Source: JANNYA01 sp043754435 (GTDB taxonomy: Bacteria; Pseudomonadota; Gammaproteobacteria; Xanthomonadales; SZUA-5). From it: a stretch of DNA of 31,508 nt. The stretch is taken from the NCBI GenBank assembly GCA_043754435.1, contig JAYUUS010000197.1, forward strand, positions 1 through 31,508. Direction: 5' to 3'. The position numbers and the translations under genes are program-made. How positions within the stretch are numbered: the stretch's first letter is position 1; every line of letters begins with the position of its first letter. Shown here in pieces: positions 17,911 to 26,092 of the stretch. The notes below the pieces were generated by a model. The model was not told the DNA's origin and did no database searches. It saw nothing but the letters and a program-made list of their open reading frames with translations.

Positions 17911-19572
17911 ATGTCAACATTAACTACCTTAAAAAATTACTACGACAAACTCCTTGATGCCGTGTCACCAAGACGACGTGGATTGAAGCGATTGCGTGCG
18001 AAATGGGGGCGGCCGGTCACGCCAGGCGAGAAAGACGCTAGTTCGACGAGCCGTTATTTTGACCTCACGCGCAACGCCTGCGCCGCTCAAGCCGCTTCGA
18101 TCCGGCGGCAGGGCGGACAAATAGTGGATGACAAGACCTGGACAGACCTGGAGTTTCCGAGAATATTTGCTGGGATGGATTCGACGGAAACGCCTCTGGG
18201 CAGCCAGTTTCTTTTCTGCAGGCTTCGATGCTACGTCGAATCACCGCGTGAACTCGCAGAGTATTATGCAAGTTGCGAAGCACTGCGCATTGATCCATCA
18301 CTGCGGGAAGAAATCCAACTGCGGCTGGCAAATTTGCAGGACGATTCCAATGCTCAACTCACAGATTTCATTTTCAGTGAAACTCCCAGCGCGCCTAAAT
18401 ACATCGGCCTGTTGCCCTGGTGGAGTTTGGCCTGCCTAGCGACGCTGGTTAGCGTTTATATGCTTTCACTGTCGGTTTGGCTGTGGCTCGCCACGATAGG
18501 CGTCAACCTGATCTTGATTTTTCGATTTTCGTTGCGGTTGCATGGCAACATCGAAATGCTGAAAAGATGCCACTGGATGTTGCGTGTTGCGGATGCACTG
18601 GCTTCCATTCGCTCTGACGCGCCCTTGCCGCCTCAAATGCTCAGAATTTTGCGCGAGGCACCACAACGCGCCAAGGCGCATAAGGCGCTGGGCTGGATAG
18701 CTAAATCGCAAGGGCCATTGGCCGCTAATCTGAGCGTGTGGCTAAATCTAATGTTTTTAGCGGATATGGTGGCCTATTCGCGCACGATCAAGCAGCTTGC
18801 GCGGGTAAAAGCGGAGCTGGCAGCAACCTTTGAAAGCCTCGGCTCAATCGACGCGGCGATCACAGTTGCCTCCTACCTCGAATGCCTTTCAGAGCATTGT
18901 CAGCCCATAATTTCCGATGCGACGGCGTTGGAGATTGTTGCGGGGCAGCATCCATTGATTAAGCGGTCAGTGTGCAATTCGATTCACTTAGAAGGACGCT
19001 CGGCTCTGATCACCGGATCCAACATGGCCGGGAAGACGACGTTCATCAAAATGATTGGCATCAACATCATCTTTGGTCGAACCCTGGGTTTTTGCCTAGC
19101 GTCAAAAGCAACCTTACCGAATTCGAGCGTGATGGCCTCGATTCGTGGCGAGCACTCAGTGGAATCTGGGAAAAGTCACTATTTCGCCGAATTGGAAGCC
19201 ATTCACTTATTCATCGAACGAGCGCAGCGGGACGAGTGCAAAGTGTTCCTAATTGATGAGCTTTTCAATGGTACTAATACCGTCGAGCGCTTGGCTGCAG
19301 CACGCGCGGTGTTAGAGTGCTTAAGTGCGTATGCGCAAGTGCTGGTGACGACGCATGATGTAGAACTTCAGGATGATCTAGCGCGTATTTATGCGCTGTA
19401 CTATTTTCAGGAAGACCCTGATGTCGATGGTTATTTCGACTACCAACTGCGATCAGGCAAGAGTACAAAGCGAAATGCGATCGAGCTGCTCGCCCGCAAA
19501 GGGTTTCCGATTGACATTGTTGCGCAGGCAATGACGTACTCGAAACACTACGCCAGTCTGGTTGTCAGCTGA
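17911..19572 (+). CDS. MutS-family ATPase with membrane helices, no mismatch-recognition domain
   Basis: A 553-residue protein whose last ~210 residues are a MutS-type ABC ATPase: Walker A GSNMAGKTT (369-377), the ASIRGEHSVESGKSHYFAEL signature region, Walker B VFLIDE with D449 and E450, NGTNTVERLAAARAVLE, and switch histidine H482 (TTHD). The middle region (about 210-340) resembles the MutS core/lever domain. No N-terminal mismatch-binding domain (Phe-x-Glu) is present. Two strongly hydrophobic helices lie at about 164-204, so it is probably membrane-anchored. It belongs to the poorly studied MutS-related proteins rather than to MutS1. No MutL or nuclease is nearby. There is no clear ribosome binding site, and it stands alone between divergent and convergent neighbours. 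Confidence 0.88.
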   Translation: MSTLTTLKNYYDKLLDAVSPRRRGLKRLRAKWGRPVTPGEKDASSTSRYFDLTRNACAAQAASIRRQGGQIVDDKTWTDLEFPRIFAGMDSTETPLGSQFLFCRLRCYVESPRELAEYYASCEALRIDPSLREEIQLRLANLQDDSNAQLTDFIFSETPSAPKYIGLLPWWSLACLATLVSVYMLSLSVWLWLATIGVNLILIFRFSLRLHGNIEMLKRCHWMLRVADALASIRSDAPLPPQMLRILREAPQRAKAHKALGWIAKSQGPLAANLSVWLNLMFLADMVAYSRTIKQLARVKAELAATFESLGSIDAAITVASYLECLSEHCQPIISDATALEIVAGQHPLIKRSVCNSIHLEGRSALITGSNMAGKTTFIKMIGINIIFGRTLGFCLASKATLPNSSVMASIRGEHSVESGKSHYFAELEAIHLFIERAQRDECKVFLIDELFNGTNTVERLAAARAVLECLSAYAQVLVTTHDVELQDDLARIYALYYFQEDPDVDGYFDYQLRSGKSTKRNAIELLARKGFPIDIVAQAMTYSKHYASLVVS

Positions 19573-19600
19573 CTTTTGAATGCAGCTGACCTTTGAATTG
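19566..19600 (+). repeat. Short tandem direct repeat over the mutS-like stop codon
   Basis: Two adjacent copies of a 17-18 base unit, CAGCTGACTTTTGAATG and CAGCTGACCTTTGAATTG, differ at one base plus one inserted base. The first copy contains the TGA stop of the mutS-like gene, so the duplication made a second in-register copy of the end of the gene. It is probably a slippage or local duplication product; no function is seen. Confidence 0.7.
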
Positions 19601-19729
19601 CACCCGACAATCAGCGCGAGCTTCATTGCCCGACCTTTTTGGCTTGCTCTTGCTTGTTCTTTGGACTGATTGCACACGCTGGCATCGTAGAATCTTTTTT
19701 TATCGAGGTTTTGACTGATGTTGGATCGC

Positions 19730-21343
19730 TTAAAGCACTTCACGCTTATAAGTTTCCGGCAAAAATAACGCACAAATCACCAGCGCTAGTGCAACGACGC
19801 TGAGCGTGTAGTACAGCCCCGCAAATGGATCGCCGCTTTTCACCACCATATATTGACTGACGAACGGCAGAAAGCCGCCAAAGTAGCCGGTGCCGATGTG
19901 ATAGGGCACGCTCATGCTGGTGTAGCGCACGCGCGCAGGGAAAAGCTCCACCATAAATGCCGCAACGGGCGCATAGGTCATGGCGGAGAGCACGCACAGG
20001 GTAAAAATGCAGAGCGCGGTGATGACTAAGTTACGGCTTGCTGGGTTTGAGGCTTCTGGATAACCGGCATCTGCCAACGCTTTGCTATAGGTCAGCGCAT
20101 CAAAACCGGCCAGCGTTTGCCCACCCACATGCAGCAACACCGGGGCTGTACTGGCATTTTCTTTGGTGTAGGCGATGCCACGCATAGTCAAAAATGCCAG
20201 CGCCAGCGCGCACGGCGTGGTTTGCTTTTTCGCGAATACATCAAACTCGCAGTTTTGCCCTTCGATGCGCACGGGCGCGTTGGTCATTGCAGCATTCAGC
20301 TCTGGATTGGAAGAGACGCCAATCTGTTTGAACAAGGCAAACATAAATAGCAGCGTGAGCACATAGCCCGTCAACATCACTTTTTTACGGCCAATGCGGT
20401 CACTCAGCGCGCCAAAAAGAATAAAAAATGGCATCGCACAAACCACTGCAACGCCGTTGACGAGCGTCGCGGTAACGTCATCAAGCAGCGCGACTTGCTT
20501 TAAAAATGCCAAGGTAGAAAATTGCGCGGTGTAAAAAATAACGGTAAAGCCAGCGGCAATGCCGATCATTGCCGCCAAAATAGTGCGGGTTTGCTGCCAC
20601 GTTGCAAATGCTTCGCGCAGCGGTGAACGTGCAAGTTCGCCTTTAGCTTTCAGCGCCTGAAACACCGGGCTTTCGGAGAGTTTTAAACGCACATATAAAG
20701 AGATCGCCAGCATCACAATGGAAAGCAAAAACGGGATGCGCCAGCCCCAGGACTCGAACGCAGCTTTGTCCATGCTGATGCGGCACAGCAGCACTACGAG
20801 CACACTCAGCACGAAGCCGCCAACCACCGAAGCCTGAATCCAGCTGGTATAAAGGCCGCGCTTACCCACAGGCGCATGTTCGGCGACATAGATCGCGGCA
20901 CCACCATATTCACCGCCCAGCGCCAAACCCTGCAACAAGCGCAAACTGACCAGCAGCACCGGTGCCCAGATGCCGGCCTGCGCGTAGGTTGGCAATAAAC
21001 CAATGGCGGCGGTGGATAGCCCCATCAGGGTCAATGTCGCTAAAAAGGTGTATTTACGCCCAACTTTATCGCCCAACACGCCAAAGATCACCGCACCCAG
21101 CGGGCGCACACCAAAACCAGCGCCAAATGCGACTAGGGACGATAACAAGGCAGCGGTTGGGTTGTCCGAGGGGAAAAACAAGCCGCCCAAAAGTGCTGCC
21201 AAAGTGCCATAGATAAAAAAGTCGTACCACTCAAAGACCGTGCCTAAGCTGGACGCTAAGATGACGAGCCGAGGTGAGGGGCCACTTTCCGAGGTCGGCT
21301 GGGGCCGGGAATCCGTTTTAGTCACTGATGTTAAGTTCGTCAT
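19730..21343 (-). CDS. MFS transporter, metabolite:H+ symporter (MHS/ProP-like) type
   Basis: A 537-residue inner-membrane transporter with about 12 helices. MHS-family signatures are visible: SSLGTVFEWYDFFIYG at the first helix, PSDNPTAALLSSLVAFGAGFGVRPLGA, then GDKVGRKYTF, QGLALGGEYGGAAIYVAEHAP, and the second-half loop GALSDRIGRKKVM. Relatives such as ProP and ShiA import osmolytes or organic acids with protons. A hydrophilic insert of about 100 residues between helices in the second half (near APVRIEGQNCEFDVF through SNPASRN) is seen in a subset of this family. The substrate cannot be inferred. I chose the ATG at 21341-21343 in preference to an upstream in-frame start at 21385. Confidence 0.92.
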   Translation of the reverse strand: MTNLTSVTKTDSRPQPTSESGPSPRLVILASSLGTVFEWYDFFIYGTLAALLGGLFFPSDNPTAALLSSLVAFGAGFGVRPLGAVIFGVLGDKVGRKYTFLATLTLMGLSTAAIGLLPTYAQAGIWAPVLLVSLRLLQGLALGGEYGGAAIYVAEHAPVGKRGLYTSWIQASVVGGFVLSVLVVLLCRISMDKAAFESWGWRIPFLLSIVMLAISLYVRLKLSESPVFQALKAKGELARSPLREAFATWQQTRTILAAMIGIAAGFTVIFYTAQFSTLAFLKQVALLDDVTATLVNGVAVVCAMPFFILFGALSDRIGRKKVMLTGYVLTLLFMFALFKQIGVSSNPELNAAMTNAPVRIEGQNCEFDVFAKKQTTPCALALAFLTMRGIAYTKENASTAPVLLHVGGQTLAGFDALTYSKALADAGYPEASNPASRNLVITALCIFTLCVLSAMTYAPVAAFMVELFPARVRYTSMSVPYHIGTGYFGGFLPFVSQYMVVKSGDPFAGLYYTLSVVALALVICALFLPETYKREVL

Positions 21344-21406
21344 AAGCCGCAGCGCTTGTTTGCAATAGCAGCGGAGTTTGAACAAAAAACTCTGTATTGT
21401 GTCAGT

Positions 21407-21441
21407 CCGCGTGAAAAATCGCGGTTTCTTTATTTTTGGAG
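21407..21441 (+). promoter_or_regulatory. Terminator-like hairpin in the leader of the BON-LysM gene
   Basis: CCGCG (21407-21411), an 8-base loop and CGCGG (21420-21424) form a GC-only stem. It is followed at once by the T-rich run TTTCTTTATTTTT (21425-21437) and then GGAG (21438-21441), the ribosome binding site of the next gene. This has the layout of an intrinsic terminator placed inside the 5' leader, and could act as an attenuator or stop read-through from upstream. The structure is seen; the role is inferred. Confidence 0.45.
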
Positions 21442-21451
21442 CACTACGATC

Positions 21452-22030
21452 ATGGGTTTATTTAGCTTTATCGCCTCCGCAGGCGCAAAACTGTTTGGTG
21501 GCAAAAAGCCGTCAGAAATCCCCAATCTTTCCGCAGTTATTGCTCAACACATAGGCTCTGTCGGGCTGCCAACTCAGCATCTGTATTATTGGTTGGAAGG
21601 TGAAACGATGGTTGTCTCGGGCTGGGTTAACGACAAGCCAACCAAGGAAAAGGTAATTTTAGCGGTGGGCAATGTCGAAGGCGTGGACAAAGTCGAAGAC
21701 CGCATTGTGGTAGGCCAGCCACCGGTTCCTGCTAAGCCAGCCGTCGTGGCAGCACCTGTGGTTGCCGGAGCTGTTGCCGCGCCCGTCGCTGCCGCAAAAC
21801 CACCTGCTGAAGCGTTGCCAACCAAAGAACAGTTGGCGAAAGAAGCGCCATGGACGTCAAAAACCTATACCGTTGTCAAAGGCGACACGCTCGGTAAAAT
21901 TGCTAAGGAATTTTATGGCAATTCGGCAAAATACCCGCTTATTTTTGAAGCCAACAAGCCAATGCTGAGCGATCCAGACAAAATCTACCCCGGGCAAATG
22001 CTGCGTATTCCGCCACTAGAAAGCAAATAG
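21452..22030 (+). CDS. BON and LysM domain protein (Kbp/YgaU-like)
   Basis: A 192-residue protein. A BON domain (about 25-90) is followed by an alanine/proline/valine-rich linker (about 90-125) and a C-terminal LysM domain (about 138-188: YTVVKGDTLGKIAKEFYGN through PDKIYPGQMLRIP). The same architecture is found in E. coli YgaU (Kbp), a 149-residue potassium-binding protein. The longer linker accounts for the greater length here. Like Kbp it has no obvious signal peptide, opening MGLFSFIASAGAKLFGGKK. The ATG at 21452 has GGAG 10 bases upstream. K+ binding is inferred from family resemblance only. A terminator follows, so it is probably transcribed alone. Confidence 0.9.
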   Translation: MGLFSFIASAGAKLFGGKKPSEIPNLSAVIAQHIGSVGLPTQHLYYWLEGETMVVSGWVNDKPTKEKVILAVGNVEGVDKVEDRIVVGQPPVPAKPAVVAAPVVAGAVAAPVAAAKPPAEALPTKEQLAKEAPWTSKTYTVVKGDTLGKIAKEFYGNSAKYPLIFEANKPMLSDPDKIYPGQMLRIPPLESK

Positions 22031-22044
22031 TTCACTGAAGTCGG

Positions 22045-22074
22045 GGCCGCTGCTGGTTGGGCAACGGCCTTTTG
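22045..22074 (+). terminator. Intrinsic terminator after the BON-LysM gene
   Basis: GGCCG (22045-22049) pairs with CGGCC (22065-22069), with an inner TGC/GCA extension across one mismatch. It is followed by CTTTTGTT. It starts 14 bases after the stop codon. Confidence 0.65.
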
Positions 22075-22187
22075 TTAAATACCTCTTTGCAGCGGCACCG
22101 GTTTGCAGCGTCTAATCAGCAAATCTGGTTTGCGCGTCGCATTTTTTAATCGGGTTTACGCTAGAAACTATTTGCATTCTTGGCTGC

Positions 22188-22577
22188 ATGACGAATAATC
22201 ACGCCATGACCACATCTGAACGCCGCTTAGCGCCCCGCTTTTCTATTCATGGCCCTGTGGCTGTGCGATTTCCCGGCTCAGAAACTGTGGAATTCTTATC
22301 CACAATTTTTGATATTTCGCTCAATGGCGCTTTGTTGGGTATTGCCAATGCCAATGAATTGCAACTAAGCAAACTGAAAATGGGTGCGCTGATTGAAGTA
22401 GAACTGAGTTTACAAGGCATGCCGCACGTCTTGGCACGCGCCATGATCGCGCATGTCCACGGGGATCGGTTTGGCGTTGAGTTTAGCGATATGGAAACCC
22501 GCGATTTCGATGTCTTTGCAAGTCTGGTGTTGATGCTAGAGCAGCGCAATCGGATTCATTTAATTGACGCGACTTAG
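22188..22577 (+). CDS. PilZ domain protein (c-di-GMP receptor)
   Basis: A 129-residue single-domain PilZ protein. Both c-di-GMP binding motifs are present: the arginine motif ERRLAPRF near residue 10-17 (R-x3-R) and DISLNGALL (D-x-S-x2-G) about 30 residues later, followed by a beta-barrel pattern ending FGVEFSDME. It is therefore likely to bind c-di-GMP and relay it to motility, adhesion or secretion functions. No diguanylate cyclase, phosphodiesterase or pilus gene is adjacent. The ATG at 22188 gives a 6-residue leader before a second ATG (22206); neither has a clear ribosome binding site, so the start is uncertain. It converges with the SYLF gene. Confidence 0.9.
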   Translation: MTNNHAMTTSERRLAPRFSIHGPVAVRFPGSETVEFLSTIFDISLNGALLGIANANELQLSKLKMGALIEVELSLQGMPHVLARAMIAHVHGDRFGVEFSDMETRDFDVFASLVLMLEQRNRIHLIDAT

Positions 22578-22588
22578 GTTTCGCTCAC

Positions 22589-23308
22589 TTAGTTTGAAGT
22601 TTGCTCTTCAAGTTGGTCGCGAAAGCCGACAATTTCTGCGGGTGCAGGCGCATTGAGCCGATTCTCGAACAACATACGCGGCGTAATCGCCGGGCCGTAA
22701 ACATCGCGATTGGCACCGTGGTCAATGGACAAAACCGAGCCATCAATGGCAATACCAGCGAACAGTCCGCGCGCGCGCGAATAGCTGAAGATCTCAGCTT
22801 TTAACTCTTCATCCGTACTGGCTTGCGCTTGGCGCCCAACAGGGCCGGCCGCGACTGAAGCATCGGCCCCAAGGGTAAATTTACCGTTGACCAAATTGGT
22901 CACACCTTGTTCGGTTCGAAATACTAAAACGATATCCGCAGACTGCACGCCGACCTGCCAGCCGACGCTGCCGCCGGTGAGGCGAATAAAACTGGGGTTT
23001 GACCAGGTGCCATCGGGTGCGCGCACGCTTACTAAACCGCGCCCGTGGCGCCCGCCAAAAACCAACCCTGCTTTCACCACATCCGGCAACACCGCAATCG
23101 CTTGGGCATCATGCAATAGTTGCTCAGGAATGCGTGCATCGGGCGTGTTCAGTATCGTTTTAAGCACGGCTGTGGCGGTGCGGGCACGCTTTAGCTCTTT
23201 ATCGGGCGAGGCAAGCGCGGACGTAGCTAACAGCAGGGTGGCGAACAGCAGCGTTGCAACACGTACCGCCAACGCCTGCGGTGGCGCAAAATGAGCAATT
23301 CGGGTCAT
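22589..23308 (-). CDS. SYLF (Ysc84-like) domain lipid-binding protein, exported
   Basis: A 239-residue protein with an N-terminal signal peptide (hydrophobic core about 15-30, likely cleaved near residue 33 after SALA). The mature part is a SYLF/Ysc84 domain: LHDAQAIAVLPDVVKAGLVFGGRHGRGLVSVR, then GGSVGWQVGVQSADIVLVF, then GKFTLGADASVAAGPVGRQ, then YSRARGLFAGIAIDGSVL. Bacterial members are exported proteins of unclear role, thought to bind phosphoinositide-like or other lipids by homology with eukaryotic SH3YL1/Ysc84. An AGAGG ribosome binding site lies 7 bases before the ATG at 23306-23308. It stands alone. Confidence 0.9.
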   Translation of the reverse strand: MTRIAHFAPPQALAVRVATLLFATLLLATSALASPDKELKRARTATAVLKTILNTPDARIPEQLLHDAQAIAVLPDVVKAGLVFGGRHGRGLVSVRAPDGTWSNPSFIRLTGGSVGWQVGVQSADIVLVFRTEQGVTNLVNGKFTLGADASVAAGPVGRQAQASTDEELKAEIFSYSRARGLFAGIAIDGSVLSIDHGANRDVYGPAITPRMLFENRLNAPAPAEIVGFRDQLEEQTSN

Positions 23309-23426
23309 AGCAAACCTCTAAAAAAGGGTGTTGGGTTGGTGCTGCGAGGGCGGCACTTCATACGAGAGTCGCTAAGATCGCAGTTAGTTCGTTAACTAAC
23401 GCAAAACTGTAATTTGCCGCAGCGGA

Positions 23427-25118
23427 TCAACTTAACGCCTGCTCCAGCGAATCCAAAAACGCCTGAAATTCTACCCGCGCACGGCTAATCAGCGCTAAAT
23501 CTTGCGATTCTAGTTTCGCCATAAAACCGGTCATATGCGTCTTGATGAGTTCGCGCTCGGTCAAAAACTCAGCGTATAGACGCTCGGCACGCGCGATCAG
23601 TGCGGTGTTTGCCTGCGCCTCGCGTGGGTGTACTTTTAGCGCCGACAGCTCCGCCAAACGCGCGCGAATTTCTGTATCGCTCAATAAGCCAGGGTTTTGT
23701 TGAATCACCAATTCATAGCGCTTGTTGCTCGATTTTACCAGCGCTTCAACCTGCAACAGGCCGTTCACATCATAGGTAAAACGCACGTCGACCGAGTTTT
23801 CGCTGGCTTTTAGCTTGGGCAGCGCCACTTGTAGTTCGCCCAATGCGACATTGTTCACCACACGCGGTGATTCGCCCTGAAAAATTTTCAGATTAAGCTG
23901 GGTTTGGAAATCCACAATCGGGCTATAGCTTTGCACCTTGCTGACCGGCACGGTGCTGTTGCGCTCAATAATCGGTGAGAAAATGCCGTCAATCTGGCGG
24001 CCTTGGGCGTCCGACTCACTCACACCCACACCCAAGGTGTAGGGGCAGACATCGGTCAGCACCACTTCTTTAAAATTTTCATGCCGCGCCTTCATGCCTG
24101 CCACCACCGCTGCACCCAAAGCAATCACTTGATCTGGATTGATATGCCGCAGGGGCAAACGCCCAAACATGCGCGCCACCAAACGCGGCACCATTGGCAT
24201 ACGCGAAGCGCCTCCGACTAAAATAATTTCTTCCAGCGCGTCCGGTGCCAATTTGGCATCGCGCATGGCGCGCTCAATCGGCGCGCGAATTCTTGCTAGC
24301 AGCGGTTGGCATAGTTCGGCGAAGCGCATTTCGGTGATGCTCCAGGCCATCGCCGCAGCGCCCGTTTCAACGTCTACGCGTACTTCGTTAGCGCCGGAAA
24401 GCTGCACCTTGGCGCGCTCCAAACGCGCCCGCAATACGCCGCGTGCAGACGCACTTAAGCTTGCCGGGTCAATTTTTAAATCACTCAAGCAAGCGCGCTC
24501 CAGCACTTCTAGAAAGTCCTCGCCGCCCAAGTAGTTATCGCCGGCGGTGGCGTGTACTTCCATGACGCCATCAAACATCTCCAAAATGGATACGTCAAAC
24601 GTGCCGCCGCCTAAGTCGAAAACGACAAAGCTAGAACCGTCTTTACGCGCCGATAAGCCATAGGCAAGGGCCGCTGCCGTCGGCTCATTGATTAAACGCT
24701 CGACTTTAATGCCTGCTAATTCCCCGGCGCTGCGGGTGGCTTTGCGCTGAGCATCGGAAAAATACGCGGGCACGCTAATCACGGCTTCGGTCACTTTTTC
24801 GCCGGTGCTGAGCTCCGCATCGCTGATTAAGCTCTTCAACACGAGCGCGGATAATTCTTCTGGGCGAAAGCGTTTGCCGCCAAGTATCACTTCACGCGCG
24901 GTGCCCATTGTGCGTTTAAAGGCGGCAACGGTATTCGTGGGATCCGTACTCAGGCACTCGCGCGCAGCCGCACCGACATAGACCGTGCCGGTGGCGTCTA
25001 CACTGACAACCGATGGCGTTAAAAAGTCACCGAGCGCATTGGCAAATAGCTTAGGCCCAGCGTCAGTAAACTGCCCGATCAGGGAATGGGTAGTGCCTAA
25101 ATCAATTCCGACCAGCAT
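23427..25118 (-). CDS. hscC: HscC-type Hsp70 chaperone
   Basis: A 563-residue Hsp70 of the HscC group (E. coli HscC is about 556; DnaK is about 638, so the lid is short as expected). The ATPase domain (about 1-360) has GIDLGTTHSLIG, VISVPAYFSDAQRKATRSAGELAG, RLINEPTAAALAYGL, VFDLGGGTFDVSIL, GDNYLGGEDF and ILVGGASRMPMV. The substrate domain begins VVLTDVCPYTLGVGVSE, then SPIIERNSTVPVSKVQSYS and RFTYDVNGLLQVEALV, which follow HscC closely. The start at ATG 25116-25118 has AGAGGTT directly upstream; an extended frame to 25157 is less likely. It follows a membrane-protein gene by 58 bases. No J-protein gene is in the window. Confidence 0.93.
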   Translation of the reverse strand: MLVGIDLGTTHSLIGQFTDAGPKLFANALGDFLTPSVVSVDATGTVYVGAAARECLSTDPTNTVAAFKRTMGTAREVILGGKRFRPEELSALVLKSLISDAELSTGEKVTEAVISVPAYFSDAQRKATRSAGELAGIKVERLINEPTAAALAYGLSARKDGSSFVVFDLGGGTFDVSILEMFDGVMEVHATAGDNYLGGEDFLEVLERACLSDLKIDPASLSASARGVLRARLERAKVQLSGANEVRVDVETGAAAMAWSITEMRFAELCQPLLARIRAPIERAMRDAKLAPDALEEIILVGGASRMPMVPRLVARMFGRLPLRHINPDQVIALGAAVVAGMKARHENFKEVVLTDVCPYTLGVGVSESDAQGRQIDGIFSPIIERNSTVPVSKVQSYSPIVDFQTQLNLKIFQGESPRVVNNVALGELQVALPKLKASENSVDVRFTYDVNGLLQVEALVKSSNKRYELVIQQNPGLLSDTEIRARLAELSALKVHPREAQANTALIARAERLYAEFLTERELIKTHMTGFMAKLESQDLALISRARVEFQAFLDSLEQALS

Positions 25119-25176
25119 AGAACCTCTTTGTGTATATTCGTTTTTGCGTTTTGCCAAGCTTTGGTGTGCAGCTAAG

Positions 25177-25626
25177 TTAAGGCTTACTACGCCCGAACAG
25201 CCAACCTAATGAAAATGCGAATACTAAAGCTAAGCCGTAGCACACCAGTTCAATCTGAGTCAGATGCGCTCGAATCAGCGCGTAGGCCAAATCTGGCCCG
25301 ATCATTTTCACACTTTCGCCAATGGTAAAGCCCATCTCACCCGCAATCGTTCCCGCCGCAAAAAGATAAGCTTGATAAATAATGCTTAAGCTCATCAAAA
25401 CAAGCGCTGCTAATGCTCGCTTAAAACTAGGTTTATAGCCAAAGCTGTGCAACATTAAGACAATACAGACGGCAACGATCAGCGCCATATAACCGCCGAA
25501 ACCACCGGAAATAAGACTCAAAATTGACCAAATAGCCGCTATCGACGCAACGCTGAGCAATACAAATAGCGCTGTACTTAAACGGGCCAAACCTACAGGC
25601 GCTGCGCTATTGCGCATGGCGGACAC
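25177..25626 (-). CDS. Hypothetical membrane protein, about four helices
   Basis: A 149-residue protein with about four membrane helices (roughly 15-37, 43-62, 70-92 and 124-146), ending in a positive tail GRSKP. I do not recognise a family. The frame begins with GTG at 25624-25626; an ATG three codons later (25615-25617) is equally possible. It lies 58 bases upstream of hscC in the same direction with no visible terminator between, so the two are probably co-transcribed, suggesting a client, anchor or partner relationship with the chaperone (inference only). Confidence 0.75.
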   Translation of the reverse strand: MSAMRNSAAPVGLARLSTALFVLLSVASIAAIWSILSLISGGFGGYMALIVAVCIVLMLHSFGYKPSFKRALAALVLMSLSIIYQAYLFAAGTIAGEMGFTIGESVKMIGPDLAYALIRAHLTQIELVCYGLALVFAFSLGWLFGRSKP

Positions 25627-25934
25627 AATTTTCTGGCATCAAACCCCGCGAAAACTGCCCAGGTTCTTCAGTCAAAGTCATTACCGCTAGCATGCGTGTG
25701 GGCCTAAGATTAAAACCGCTGACGGTGAATATCATAATCTCAGCCATACTTTGCGCCCTCTGCATCCACACGCGCTCGCACCAGCATCGGTGGACTTAAT
25801 TTCAAAAATTCAAAGCTAAAATTCGTTATTTTCATGTGCTTTAACTGCACCACAAGACGCATCTCAGAGCCAGGACGATGGACGGGAATGTATTTATAAA
25901 TCACTACTACAAACATAAATATCTTAAACAAACT

Positions 25935-25960
25935 GTAGTGTGGGAGCGACCTGCTCCCGG
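25935..25960. repeat. REP-like palindromic element (single copy)
   Basis: GTAG is followed by TGTGGGAGCGACCTGCTCCC: the stem GGGAGC (25942-25947) pairs with GCTCCC (25953-25958) around a 5-base loop. A GTAG-type head followed by a GC-rich imperfect hairpin resembles the REP elements of Pseudomonas, Xanthomonas and Stenotrophomonas, which are spread by RAYT transposases. Only one copy is in the window, and no RAYT gene is present. Confidence 0.55.
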
Positions 25961-26036
25961 ACTAAATAACCAATAGTATGCAAAATGCCCGAATGTTTAT
26001 TGCAGTGAACGAGGTAATTTTCTGGCTTTAAATCAA

Positions 26037-26059
26037 AAACGCCGAAAATTTCGGCGTTT
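26037..26059 (-). terminator. Intrinsic terminator of the H-NS gene, possibly bidirectional
   Basis: Perfect 11-base inverted repeat AAACGCCGAAA / TTTCGGCGTTT around a single A. On the minus strand it is followed by TTGATTT after its own T run; on the plus strand by CAAAACTTTTTT. It begins 34 bases after the H-NS gene stop. Confidence 0.8.
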
Positions 26060-26092
26060 CAAAACTTTTTTGCAGCATGTTGTTGAAACACG

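Larger units (their letters stand above)
25627..26092. other. AT-rich intergenic region, 466 bases
   Basis: No gene could be supported here. It holds the REP-like hairpin at 25935-25960 and the terminator at 26037-26059. A 63-codon minus-strand frame (25740-25931) opening with a hydrophobic stretch lacks a ribosome binding site or any recognisable motif, and may be a gene remnant. The region is visibly richer in A and T than its neighbours. Confidence 0.6.

Noticed and set aside
25740..25931. Minus-strand frame of 63 codons in the gap before the H-NS gene
   Set aside because: It has no ribosome binding site, no recognisable motif and a mixed composition, so it is more likely a chance frame or remnant.
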